20,585 bases of DNA, taken from assembly GCF_035304305.1 (NCBI RefSeq), contig NZ_DATGQG010000059.1:1-20585 (forward strand), written 5' to 3'. Of this stretch, positions 14,129 to 20,585 are shown in pieces (position 1 is the first letter of the stretch; the number at the start of each line of letters is the position of its first letter). The DNA is from Ferrovibrio sp035304305. Lineage in GTDB: Bacteria; Pseudomonadota; Alphaproteobacteria; Ferrovibrionales; Ferrovibrionaceae. The notes under the pieces were generated by a model. The model ran no database searches. It had not been told where the DNA came from and saw nothing but the letters and a program-made list of their open reading frames with translations. Both the position numbers and the translations under genes were made by a program.

Positions 14129-14887
14129 TCAGCTCTCGTCGCCGTGGAAGCCGACCGGCCGCAGACCGGCCGGCACCGGGTTCAGCACGAAGCGCTTCTG
14201 CCGCACCTTCACGGCCTTGAGCGGCGTGACGGCATAGACCTGCTTCTCGGCTTCCACCAGCAGAACGCCGGAGAAGCGTTTCCACAGGGCCTCGCCGGTG
14301 CGTTCCCAGGCCTGCGCCGCGCCGAACACGAAGCCACGGTTTGCGGGCGGCATCCACAGCGCCGCCTCGCTGCGTGTCGGCGAGAATTCCGCATCCCGCA
14401 TCAGGCGGGTGAGCTGCGGCGGCGTATAGGGATGGCCCTGGCCGAAGGGCGTCGTCTCGATATGGGCCCAGAGGCCGCGGCGGTTGGGCACCACCGCCAG
14501 CAGCCGCCCCTGCGGGCTGAGCACGCGCCAGACCTCGCGCAGCAGCGAGCGCACGTTTTCGGAATTCTCGACCGAATGGACCAGCAGCAGCCGGTCGATC
14601 GAGGCATCCGGCAGCGGCAGGTCGTCCTCGTCCACCAGCATCACGCGGCCGGGCAGGCCGCGCGGCCAGCGCACCACACCCTGCGGCCCTGGCATCGCGG
14701 CGATCACCCGTTCCGCCTCGTTCTCGAAAATGCGCAGGTACGGTGTGGCATAGCCGAGCCCCATCACCCGCAGTCCGGAAACGTCGGACCACATGGCCCG
14801 CAGCCGCTGGCGCAGCAGGCGGCGCACCGCCTGGCCCAGATGGTCGGCGTAGAATTCGCGCAGGTCGATGATGTCCGGACGCAGCAT
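14129..14887 (-). CDS. Class I SAM-dependent methyltransferase (alphaproteobacterial, next to gloB)
   Basis: 252 aa. It starts 'MLRPDIIDLREFYADHLGQA', the usual opening of a conserved alphaproteobacterial methyltransferase found divergent from gloB. The SAM-binding loop is degenerate, 'VMGLGYATPYL' (about residues 41-51), where many relatives have a GxGxG. It is followed by 'LPLPDASIDRLLLVHSVENS' and 'LREVWRVLSPQGRLLAVVPN', which is the Methyltransf_11-like motif IV region. The substrate is unknown. The C-terminal extension 'VKVRQKRFVLNPVPAG' is rich in basic residues. A -10-like TAACAT (14899-14894) lies exactly 6 nt before the ATG, so its mRNA may be leaderless. It converges on metW, and the two stop codons make a shared TGATCA (14126-14131). 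Confidence 0.85.
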   Translation of the reverse strand: MLRPDIIDLREFYADHLGQAVRRLLRQRLRAMWSDVSGLRVMGLGYATPYLRIFENEAERVIAAMPGPQGVVRWPRGLPGRVMLVDEDDLPLPDASIDRLLLVHSVENSENVRSLLREVWRVLSPQGRLLAVVPNRRGLWAHIETTPFGQGHPYTPPQLTRLMRDAEFSPTRSEAALWMPPANRGFVFGAAQAWERTGEALWKRFSGVLLVEAEKQVYAVTPLKAVKVRQKRFVLNPVPAGLRPVGFHGDES

Positions 14888-14893
14888 TGCGCT

Positions 14894-14938
14894 ATGTTAG
14901 CATCTGGTTTCGCGGTTTTCCTTCAGTAGAATGTGGCC
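14894..14938. promoter_or_regulatory. Divergent promoter region of methyltransferase gene and gloB
   Basis: Only 51 bases separate two divergent start codons. On the plus strand TAGAAT (14927-14932, 5/6 of the -10 consensus) ends 6 nt before the gloB ATG at 14939. On the minus strand TAACAT (14899-14894, 4/6) ends 6 nt before the ATG at 14887. Both geometries put the RNA start at the start codon itself. I cannot identify good -35 hexamers for either. Confidence 0.4.
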
Positions 14939-15712
14939 ATGACACTCGAAATCGTCCAGATCCCCGTCCTCAACGACAATTACGTCTATCTCGCGCGCGA
15001 GCCTGCCTCCGGTGCGGTCGGCGTGGTCGATCCCGCCGTGCATGAGCCCGTATTGGCGGAACTGCAGCGCCGCGGCTGGAACCTCACCCATATCCTGAAC
15101 ACCCACCACCATCCGGACCATGTCGGCGGCAATCTGAAGCTGAAGGAAGCGACCGGCTGCCAAATCGTCGGGCCAAAGGCCGATGCCGGCCGCATCCCCG
15201 GCATCGATGTCGCTCTGGCGGACGGCGAGCGCTGGAAGCTGGGCGAGGAAGAGGCCGTGATCTTCGATGTGCCCGGCCATACCAGCGGCCACATCGCCTT
15301 CTGGTTCGAGCAGAGCGCGGCGCTCTTCTGCGGCGACACGCTGTTCGCGCTGGGCTGTGGCCGGCTGTTCGAGGGCACGCCGGCGCAGATGTGGCAGTCG
15401 CTGTCGAAGCTGCTGAAACTGCCGGACCACACCCGCGTCTACTGTGCCCATGAATATACCGAATCCAATGCGCGGTTCGCGGTCACGGTGGAACCCGGGA
15501 ACGAGGCCCTGCAGAAGCGCTATGCGGCGATCCGGGCGGCGCGGGCCAAGGGCCAGCCGACCGTGCCCTCCCTGCTGGGCGAGGAGAAGGCCACCAATCC
15601 GTTCCTGCGGCCGATGAGCGGCAATCTGCGCGAAACGCTGGGCCTCACCGATGCCGACGACGTCGCGGTCTTCGCCGAGACCCGCCGGCGCAAGGATACA
15701 TTCCGCGGATGA
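14939..15712 (+). CDS. gloB: Hydroxyacylglutathione hydrolase (glyoxalase II)
   Basis: 257 aa. It hydrolyses S-lactoylglutathione to D-lactate and glutathione, the second step of methylglyoxal detoxification in the cytosol. Metallo-beta-lactamase fold with the complete binuclear metal site: 'THHHPDH' (H56, H58, D60, H61), 'PGHTSGH' (H114), 'FCGDTLF' (D133) and 'YCAHEYT' (H171). The C-terminal domain ends 'NPFLRPMSGNLRET', which contributes to glutathione binding in the family. The ATG at 14939 gives the common N-terminus 'MTLEIVQIPVLNDNYVYL'. A GTG two codons earlier is possible but less usual, and there is no clear Shine-Dalgarno. It pairs functionally with the glutathione-degrading ChaC elsewhere in the window, though the two are not linked in an operon. 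Confidence 0.96.
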   Translation: MTLEIVQIPVLNDNYVYLAREPASGAVGVVDPAVHEPVLAELQRRGWNLTHILNTHHHPDHVGGNLKLKEATGCQIVGPKADAGRIPGIDVALADGERWKLGEEEAVIFDVPGHTSGHIAFWFEQSAALFCGDTLFALGCGRLFEGTPAQMWQSLSKLLKLPDHTRVYCAHEYTESNARFAVTVEPGNEALQKRYAAIRAARAKGQPTVPSLLGEEKATNPFLRPMSGNLRETLGLTDADDVAVFAETRRRKDTFRG

Positions 15713-15749
15713 GGCGGAACCCGGCCGCGCTCCGCGCCGTTGCAGCAGC

Positions 15750-16295
15750 ATGAGGGATCTGCTGCAGGATCTGGACAACTGGCGCATGGCCGGGCCGGGC
15801 GGTTTCCGCCGCCTGGCTGACGGCAGCGTGGAGAGTCATGGCGGCAGCGGGCTGTTCTGGTACACCGCCGCCGCGTTCGACGATTTCCGCCTGTCGGTGG
15901 AATGGCGCATCCTGCACGAAACCGACAATTCCGGCGTCTTCATCCGCATTCCGCCGCTGACCAATTCGCCGGCCCCGGCGATCGAGCGCGGCTATGAGGT
16001 GCAGATCGACGAGCGCGGCATCAACCCCGCCGCCAGGCGGGAGGACGATCCGCTGCATCTCACCGGCGCCGTCTACAGGCTGGCGCCGGCGCTGCAGCGC
16101 GCCTCCCATGGCGTCGGCGAGTGGAACCGTTTCGAGATCGTGGCGCGGGATTTCGACATCGCGGTCACGCTCAACGGGATCGGCGTGTCGAAATTCACCG
16201 GCGCCCTGCGCCGCCGCGGCGGCCATGTCGCACTGCAGAACCACCATGAAGGTTCGGCGGTGCAGTTCCGGCGGCTGGAGATCGAGGAGCTGTAG
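15750..16295 (+). CDS. DUF1080 (3-keto-disaccharide hydrolase-like) protein without signal peptide
   Basis: 181 aa from the ATG at 15750. DUF1080 is a concanavalin/LamG-like beta-sandwich family. Seen are 'GSGLFWYTAAAFDDFRLSVEW', 'ETDNSGVFIRIPP', 'GYEVQIDERGINP' and 'GEWNRFEIVARDFDIAVTLNG', which alternate as strands in the order typical of the family. The tail 'GHVALQNHHEGSAVQFRRLEIEEL' is also diagnostic. Many members are secreted and act on sugars. This one is short and begins 'MRDLLQDLDNWRMAGP' without a signal sequence, so export and enzymatic activity are uncertain. An in-frame start at 15651 inside gloB adds only low-complexity residues and was not chosen. It follows gloB by 37 nt in the same direction and may share its transcript. 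Confidence 0.8.
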   Translation: MRDLLQDLDNWRMAGPGGFRRLADGSVESHGGSGLFWYTAAAFDDFRLSVEWRILHETDNSGVFIRIPPLTNSPAPAIERGYEVQIDERGINPAARREDDPLHLTGAVYRLAPALQRASHGVGEWNRFEIVARDFDIAVTLNGIGVSKFTGALRRRGGHVALQNHHEGSAVQFRRLEIEEL

Positions 16296-16301
16296 CGGCC
16301 C

Positions 16302-16895
16302 CTAGAGAGGCCGGCGCGCCTTCAGCGCGGCGCCCAGCGTGCCGTCATCGAGATAATCGAGTTCGCCGCCCACCGGCACGCCATGGGCCAGCCGGGTGAT
16401 TGTCACGCCGGAGGATTGCAGCCGGTCGGTGATGTAATGCGCCGTGGTCTGGCCTTCGACGGTGGCGTTGGTGGCGATGATCACTTCCCGGATCCGGCCC
16501 TGGGCGACCCTGCCGATCAGGCTGTCGACATTGAGATCGCCGGGGCCGATGCCGTCCAGCGCCGACAGCGTGCCGCCCAGCACGTGGTAGCGGCCGCGGA
16601 ACATGCCCGAGCGCTCCAGAGCCCAGAGATCGGCGACGCCTTCCACCACGCAGAGCAGGGTCTCGTCGCGCCGCGGGTCGGCGCAGATGGCGCAGGGATT
16701 GCCGGTATCGAGATTGCCGCAGGTCGAGCAGGCATGGATGCTCTCGCCCACCTCACGCAGGCTCGCCGCCAGCGGCAACAGCAATGCATCCTTCTTCTTC
16801 AGCAGATGCAGCACCGCGCGGCGTGCCGAACGGGGCCCGAGCCCCGGCAGCCGCGCCATCAGCTGGATCAGCCGCTCGATTTCCGGACCGGCCAT
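16302..16895 (-). CDS. recR: Recombination mediator RecR
   Basis: 197 aa, normal RecR length. With RecF/RecO it helps load RecA onto SSB-coated gaps during recombinational repair. The N-terminal helix-hairpin-helix 'LMARLPGLGPRSARRAVLHLL' is followed by a four-Cys zinc finger (C56, C59, C68, C71 in 'CSTCGNLDTGNPCAIC'). The Toprim domain starts 'TLLCVVEGVADLWALE' and continues with 'YHVLGGTLSALDGIGPGDLN' and 'EVIIATNATVEGQTTAHYI'. The ending 'ITRLAHGVPVGGELDYLDDG' is highly conserved. It is the last gene of dnaX-ybaB-recR, with its ATG 10 nt after the ybaB stop codon. The DUF1080 gene converges on it with six bases between the stop codons. Confidence 0.97.
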   Translation of the reverse strand: MAGPEIERLIQLMARLPGLGPRSARRAVLHLLKKKDALLLPLAASLREVGESIHACSTCGNLDTGNPCAICADPRRDETLLCVVEGVADLWALERSGMFRGRYHVLGGTLSALDGIGPGDLNVDSLIGRVAQGRIREVIIATNATVEGQTTAHYITDRLQSSGVTITRLAHGVPVGGELDYLDDGTLGAALKARRPL

Positions 16896-16905
16896 CGCGC
16901 GAGGA

Positions 16906-17229
16906 TCAGAACGGCAGTTTCATGCCGGGCGGAATCGGCAGGCCCGCCGTGAGTTCCTGCATCTTTTCGGCCATCTCACGCTCGGCCTTCGCCTTGGCGT
17001 CGGCATGAGCGGCCTTGATCAGGTCTTCCACCACCTCGACCTCTTCCGGCTTGAGCAGCGAGGGATCGATCTTCACGCCCTTCATCTCGCCCTTGCCGTT
17101 CAGGGTCACGATGACCATGCCGCCGCCGGACTTGCCCTCGACGGTGCGCGCTTCCAGCTCCGCCTGCATTTCCTGCATGCGCTGCTGCATCTGCTGCGCC
17201 TGCTTGAGCATGTTTCCGAGATTCTTCAT
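16906..17229 (-). CDS. ybaB: YbaB/EbfC family nucleoid-associated protein
   Basis: 107 aa. A small dimeric DNA-binding protein, usually encoded between dnaX and recR. It starts 'MKNLGNMLKQAQQMQQRMQE', followed by a charged helix and 'LEARTVEGKSGGGMVIVTLN', the signature of the family. It continues 'GVKIDPSLLKPEEVEVVEDL' and ends in a flexible 'GLPIPPGMKLPF'. Family members bind DNA with limited specificity. The precise role is not settled, but linkage to recR suggests a part in recombinational repair or DNA protection. The ATG at 17229 has AGGAG at 7 nt. The frame extends upstream to 17367 only as antisense-like noise overlapping dnaX. It is spaced 10 nt from both neighbours, consistent with a single operon. 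Confidence 0.96.
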   Translation of the reverse strand: MKNLGNMLKQAQQMQQRMQEMQAELEARTVEGKSGGGMVIVTLNGKGEMKGVKIDPSLLKPEEVEVVEDLIKAAHADAKAKAEREMAEKMQELTAGLPIPPGMKLPF

Positions 17230-17239
17230 GGCAAACTCC

Positions 17240-18979
17240 TCAATCCAGCTCGTCGAGCGGATCGACATCGTCAGTGACGTAACCCGGCTCTTCCGCCGGC
17301 TCTTCGACAACCATGGCCGGCGGCGCGGCCTCGCGCACCTGCTCCAGCACGGCGCCGGGGAAGGCATTCAGCACCGCCTGCACCAGCGGATGCGCCTGCA
17401 CATGGGCGCGGCGGCGGCTTTCCTCGGCCTGCTCCTGCTCGGCGAGCGTCGGCTCGCCCGGCAGCTTGCTCAGCGACACCACCCAGCGTTCGCCGGTCCA
17501 GGCCTTCAGCTTTTCCGTCAGCCGGCCCGGCAGGTCGTGGCGCGCGCCCTCGTTCAGCCGCATCTCGATGCGGCCGCGCTCGAAGCTCACCACATGCACG
17601 TCGTTATAGAGCTCGCTGGACAGGCTCATCTCGCGCATCTCGCGGGCGAGCTGCACCACGGCAGGGAAGGTTGCCGGCATCGGCGCCAGCGCAACGGTCT
17701 CGCCGGGCCGGACCTGCGGCGCGGCCTGCATCACCGGCTGGGTCGCCAGCGCCGCCGAGGTGCCGCCGCCATTGCCGCCTGAAGGCGCGGGCCGCGAGGG
17801 CGGCGTCACGCCCGGACCGCCCTTCTCGCGCCACTCCTTCGCCAGATCGGCCGGGCTCGGCAGGTCGGCGGCATAGGCCAGCCGCACCAGTACCATCTCG
17901 GCCGCCGCCAGTGGCACCGGGGCGGCGCGCACTTCCTGCAGCCCCTTCAGCAGCATCTGCCAGGACCGCGCCAGCACCGGCATGCCGAGCTTGCCGGCCA
18001 GTTCGCGGCCGCGGTTGCGCTGGGTTTCGGGCAGCGTGACGTCGTCGGGCGTGCCGCCGATGACCTTCACGCGCGTCAGCCAGTGGGTGAGTTCCAGCAG
18101 GTCCTGGATCACCACGGCGGGATCGGCGCCGAGATTGTACTGCTGCTGCAGGTTCTCCAGCGCCTCGGGCAGCCGGCCATGCAGCAGCGCATCCAGCAAC
18201 GCGAAGACCTGGCCGCGATCGGCCAGCCCCAGCATGTCGCGCACCAGTTCGGCATCGGCCTTGCCGGCGCCATGGGCGATTGCCTGATCAAGCAGCGACA
18301 GGCCGTCGCGCACCGAGCCTTCGGCGGCGCGCGCGATCAGCGTCAGCGCGTCGTCGTCGATCTGCGCGTTTTCCTGCTCGGCAATGCGCTTGAAATGCGC
18401 CGCCAGAACCGAAATCTCGACCCGCTTGAGGTCGAAGCGCTGGCAGCGCGACAGCACCGTCACCGGCACCTTGCGGATTTCGGTGGTGGCGAAGACGAAT
18501 TTCACATGCGCCGGCGGCTCTTCCAGCGTCTTCAGCAGGCCGTTGAAGGCCGCCGTCGAGAGCATGTGCACTTCGTCGATGATGTAGACCTTGTAGCGCG
18601 CCATCGAGGGCGCGTACCGCACCGCCTCGATGATCTCGCGGATATCGCCGATACCGGTGCGCGAGGCGGCGTCCATCTCGAAGACATCGGGATGGCGGTC
18701 CTCGGAAATCGCCTTGCAGTTGTCGCACACCCCGCAGGGCGAAATGGTCGGGCCGCCCTGCCCGTCCGGGCCGGTACAGTTCAGGGCGCGGGCGATGATG
18801 CGGGCGGTCGTGGTCTTGCCCACGCCGCGAACGCCGGTGAGGATGAAGGCTTGGGCGATGCGGCCGGTGGCGATCGCATTGGTGAGGGTGCGGACCAGCG
18901 CATCCTGGCCGATCATCTCGGCGAAGCTGCTGGGGCGGTATTTGCGTGCTAGGACGCGATAGGGCGCGGGCTGACTCAT
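17240..18979 (-). CDS. dnaX: DNA polymerase III subunits gamma/tau (clamp loader)
   Basis: 579 aa. ATPase of the clamp loader that places the beta clamp on primed DNA and links polymerase cores. Walker A is 'GVRGVGKTT' (K55). The zinc module uses C68, C82, C85 and C88. Walker B is 'YIIDEVHML' (D135, E136). Sensor 1 is in 'FVFATTEIRKVPVTVLSRCQ', and the SRC arginine finger is present. Domain III extends to about residue 370. A Pro/Gly/Ala-rich stretch (about 395-430) leads to the tau-type C-terminal part, which ends in an acidic tail 'DDVDPLDELD'. I see no A-AAA-AAG slippery site, so E. coli-type frameshifting to gamma is not supported. The ATG lies 39 nt downstream of the SRP RNA gene on the same strand, and ybaB and recR follow. 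Confidence 0.97.
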   Translation of the reverse strand: MSQPAPYRVLARKYRPSSFAEMIGQDALVRTLTNAIATGRIAQAFILTGVRGVGKTTTARIIARALNCTGPDGQGGPTISPCGVCDNCKAISEDRHPDVFEMDAASRTGIGDIREIIEAVRYAPSMARYKVYIIDEVHMLSTAAFNGLLKTLEEPPAHVKFVFATTEIRKVPVTVLSRCQRFDLKRVEISVLAAHFKRIAEQENAQIDDDALTLIARAAEGSVRDGLSLLDQAIAHGAGKADAELVRDMLGLADRGQVFALLDALLHGRLPEALENLQQQYNLGADPAVVIQDLLELTHWLTRVKVIGGTPDDVTLPETQRNRGRELAGKLGMPVLARSWQMLLKGLQEVRAAPVPLAAAEMVLVRLAYAADLPSPADLAKEWREKGGPGVTPPSRPAPSGGNGGGTSAALATQPVMQAAPQVRPGETVALAPMPATFPAVVQLAREMREMSLSSELYNDVHVVSFERGRIEMRLNEGARHDLPGRLTEKLKAWTGERWVVSLSKLPGEPTLAEQEQAEESRRRAHVQAHPLVQAVLNAFPGAVLEQVREAAPPAMVVEEPAEEPGYVTDDVDPLDELD

Positions 18980-19018
18980 TCGCTCAAAGACCTGGCCCTG
19001 CTGGCGGGAGAATGAGGT

Positions 19019-19114
19019 GGGAGGCTGAACAACGACCCGGGCGGGAACTCGTTACGGCTGCTTCCTTCCGGACCTGACCGGGTTGGCGAGGCGCCCGTCC
19101 GCCGCCAACCTCCC
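19019..19114 (-). ncRNA. ffs: Small bacterial signal recognition particle RNA (4.5S type)
   Basis: The minus strand carries GGTCAGGTCCGGAAGGAAGC, followed by AGCC. This is the apical loop of bacterial SRP RNA, with the GGAA tetraloop and the asymmetric internal loop that binds Ffh. The 5' GGGAGG (19114-19109) pairs with the 3' CCTCCC (19024-19019), closing a single long hairpin of about 96 nt, normal for the small alphaproteobacterial form without an Alu domain. With Ffh it directs nascent membrane proteins to FtsY and the translocon. The 5' end agrees with a -10 at 19125-19120. I see no U-run after the 3' end. Exact ends could differ by a few bases. Confidence 0.95.
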
Positions 19115-19119
19115 GGGGT

Positions 19120-19150
19120 CTTATATCAAGCATCGGGGGGCACAATTCAA
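19120..19150 (-). promoter_or_regulatory. Promoter of the SRP RNA gene
   Basis: On the minus strand, TATAAG (19125-19120, 5/6 of the -10 consensus) lies 5-6 nt before the predicted RNA start at 19114. TTGAAT (19150-19145) is a -35-like hexamer, but the spacer is 19 bp, longer than the usual 17. The same promoter may also serve dnaX-ybaB-recR, because no terminator or second promoter is obvious between the RNA gene and dnaX. Confidence 0.6.
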
Positions 19151-19220
19151 TGGGCGGGGCGCCACAACCGGCCGCTGCGGCAGGATGGACGCCCCGGACG
19201 GGATATGACAGCTTTCCCGG

Positions 19221-20189
19221 ATGGTTAGCTCCGCCGATTCCACCGCCAGACCGCCACGCCCGATCACCTTCTCGGGCAGCCTCCTCGACCGCGCCGGAAA
19301 TCCGCGCCGCAATGCCGAATGGCTGGCGGAAAAGCGCGATCTGGCCAGCAGCCGCTTTCTGCCGATGCGCGAGCTGAAGCCGCTGATCGACGTCTCGGGC
19401 AAGCCCGCCCGGCTCGCCTGGCAGCCGGTGGACTTCGCCCGCCGGCATGCCAGCCTGCCGACGATTTTCCTCGGGTTGCAAGGTGACATTGCGCATTTCG
19501 CCATCGACTGCGATGCCGATGAAACCGTCGCCACCCTGCATGGCGAAACGGTGAAATTCATTGATGTGCGCTCGATCGCGCCTATGGTGGCGCCGGAAGA
19601 GGCCGCCATCCTCGCCCAGGCGCGCAGCCTGATCGACTGGCACCAGCGGCACGGCTTCTGCGCCCAGTGCGGCAGTCCCACCACGCTGGCGGAAGCAGGC
19701 TACAGCCGCCGCTGCAGCAACGCGAACTGCCGGGCGCAGCATTTTCCGCGCACCGATCCCGTGGTGATCATGCTGGCCGTGCGGCGCGACGAGACGACCG
19801 GGCAGGAGATGGTGCTGCTCGGCCGCCAGCCGCAGTTCATGCCCGGCATGTTCTCGGCGCTGGCCGGCTTCATGGAGCCCGGCGAGAGCATCGAGGAGGC
19901 CGTGCGCCGCGAGATTGCCGAGGAAACCGGCGTGCCCTGCGGCGCGGTGCGCTACATTGCCTCGCAGCCCTGGCCATTCCCCTCCTCGCTGATGATCGGC
20001 TGCGTGGCGGACGCGCTGGACGCGACCATCACGGTGGACAGGGCGGAACTGGAAGACGCGCGCTGGTTCAGTCGCGACGAGATCGCGCTGATGCTGGAGA
20101 ACAGCACCAATCCCGAGGCCACTCCGCGCATGCCGCCGCCGCTCAGCCTGGCGCACCAGATCGCCAAACGCTGGCTGGCGGGGGCGTGA
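19221..20189 (+). CDS. nudC: NAD(+)/NADH pyrophosphatase and RNA de-NADding enzyme NudC
   Basis: 322 aa. It cleaves NADH to NMNH and AMP, and in E. coli also removes NAD caps from RNA. An N-terminal domain (about residues 15-140) is followed by a four-Cys zinc ribbon (C147, C150, C165, C170 in 'CAQCGSP' and 'CSNANC'). The Nudix box fits GX5EX7REUXEEXGU, running from G216 to V238 and containing 'RREIAEETG'. The NudC-specific array 'SQPWPFPSS' (residues 248-256), which binds the NAD moiety, is intact, so this is NudC and not a generic Nudix enzyme. The protein ends in an 'AHQIAKRWLAG' helix. It is divergent from the SRP RNA gene. No clear Shine-Dalgarno precedes the ATG at 19221. Confidence 0.95.
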   Translation: MVSSADSTARPPRPITFSGSLLDRAGNPRRNAEWLAEKRDLASSRFLPMRELKPLIDVSGKPARLAWQPVDFARRHASLPTIFLGLQGDIAHFAIDCDADETVATLHGETVKFIDVRSIAPMVAPEEAAILAQARSLIDWHQRHGFCAQCGSPTTLAEAGYSRRCSNANCRAQHFPRTDPVVIMLAVRRDETTGQEMVLLGRQPQFMPGMFSALAGFMEPGESIEEAVRREIAEETGVPCGAVRYIASQPWPFPSSLMIGCVADALDATITVDRAELEDARWFSRDEIALMLENSTNPEATPRMPPPLSLAHQIAKRWLAGA

Positions 20190-20304
20190 GAGCCTCATAA
20201 GCGCCTGATCCGGCCGGGGGACCTGCCCTGCTTTCATTGAGTCCGGTATTTGGTGTTACGAAGTGAACGCCCGCGGAACAGCTTACATTGGAGTGCAGCC
20301 GGCA

Positions 20305-20585
20305 TCAGCCCCCGAGCCAGGCCCGAACCTGCGCCTTGATGAAGGCGGCATCTTCGGGGTTCTGCACCGGGTTGCCGGCGCGATGGCCCCAGATGCTGGG
20401 GATCGGGCGCAGTTCAGCGTCGCGCAGATACGGTAATTCGGCCTCGTTGTCGGCGACACGGAAATACAGATCCCTCTCGCCCGGCATCAGCAGCACGCGG
20501 GCCCTGATCGCGCGTAACGCCGCGGCGAGATCACCGTTGTAAAGCGGATTGGCGCTGATATCGCCGGCATGCCAGCAGCGCAGCT
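20305..20585 (-). CDS. Alpha/beta hydrolase, C-terminal part (MetX-like paralogue)
   Basis: Partial: the stop codon TGA is at 20307-20305 and the gene runs off the right edge, so the 5' part and the nucleophile are missing. The visible 93 residues include 'WHAGDISANPLYNGDLAAAL', then 'RVLLMPGERDLYFRVADNEA', which carries the catalytic acid. 'RPIPSIWGHRAGNP' carries the catalytic histidine, and the protein ends 'EDAAFIKAQVRAWLGG'. This pattern belongs to a family of alpha/beta hydrolases related to homoserine O-acetyltransferase but distinct from MetX, which is present as a full gene at 12309. The substrate is unknown. A start at 20496 inside the frame is not the real one, because the open frame continues upstream with homologous sequence. 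It converges on nudC across 115 bases in which I see no clear terminator. Confidence 0.8.
   Translation of the reverse strand, partial: LRCWHAGDISANPLYNGDLAAALRAIRARVLLMPGERDLYFRVADNEAELPYLRDAELRPIPSIWGHRAGNPVQNPEDAAFIKAQVRAWLGG

Noticed and set aside
17500..17900. A programmed frameshift in dnaX producing the gamma subunit.
   Set aside because: There is no A-AAA-AAG or comparable homopolymer. The only A-run found (GGAAAAGC, complement near 17510) is too short and not in the expected phase.
20190..20304. A terminator or small RNA between nudC and the alpha/beta hydrolase gene.
   Set aside because: Only short GC complementarities are present (for example CCGGCCGG), with no convincing stem and no U-tract.

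Overview
The window is a GC-rich stretch of bacterial chromosome with tightly packed housekeeping genes. It most likely comes from an alphaproteobacterium of the Rhodospirillales type. Three things suggest this: the block DUF2125 - tyrA - hisC - chorismate mutase - metX - metW - methyltransferase - gloB, the dnaX-ybaB-recR operon preceded by a small SRP RNA, and a class II (B12-dependent) ribonucleotide reductase. The taxon is inferred from gene content, because no rRNA or species marker is present. I see no prophage, insertion sequence, integron, CRISPR array, toxin-antitoxin pair or defence cluster.

Layout. 1-196: tail of a LysR-type regulator. 211-1369: divergent ybaK (Cys-tRNA(Pro) deacylase) and a DUF938 methyltransferase. 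1370-1642: a regulatory-looking gap with DnaA-box-like repeats and a palindrome. 1643-6209: nrdJ, then a HAD-fold protein of the ACAD10 N-terminal type coupled to an acyl-CoA-synthetase-like enzyme. 6212-6294: a REP-type palindromic repeat. 6299-7838 (minus): a DMT/EamA exporter coupled to a ChaC-type gamma-glutamylcyclotransferase. 7956-8966: a membrane-anchored DUF2125 protein. 9137-12078 (minus): chorismate mutase fused to a degenerate C-terminal region, then hisC, then tyrA, which together look like an aromatic amino-acid operon. 12309-14128 (plus): metX-metW for methionine synthesis, with a possibly structured leader. 14129-14887 (minus) and 14939-15712 (plus): a divergent methyltransferase and gloB. 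15750-16295: a DUF1080 protein. 16302-18979 (minus): recR, ybaB and dnaX. 19019-19114 (minus): SRP RNA. 19221-20189 (plus): nudC. 20305-20585 (minus): the 3' part of an alpha/beta hydrolase.

How the genes work together. DNA metabolism is represented by nrdJ (dNTP supply), dnaX (clamp loader), ybaB (nucleoid-associated protein) and recR (gap repair). Amino-acid biosynthesis is represented by chorismate mutase, the HisC-type aminotransferase and TyrA (phenylalanine/tyrosine/histidine), and by MetX/MetW (methionine). Thiol and carbonyl handling is represented by ChaC and GloB.

No clearly novel biological system is visible. The observations that most deserve checking are regulatory: DnaA boxes and a palindrome ahead of nrdJ; a -10 hexamer exactly 6 nt before the ATG of three genes, which suggests leaderless mRNAs; a potentially switching leader ahead of metX; and an SRP RNA gene that may share its transcript with dnaX.
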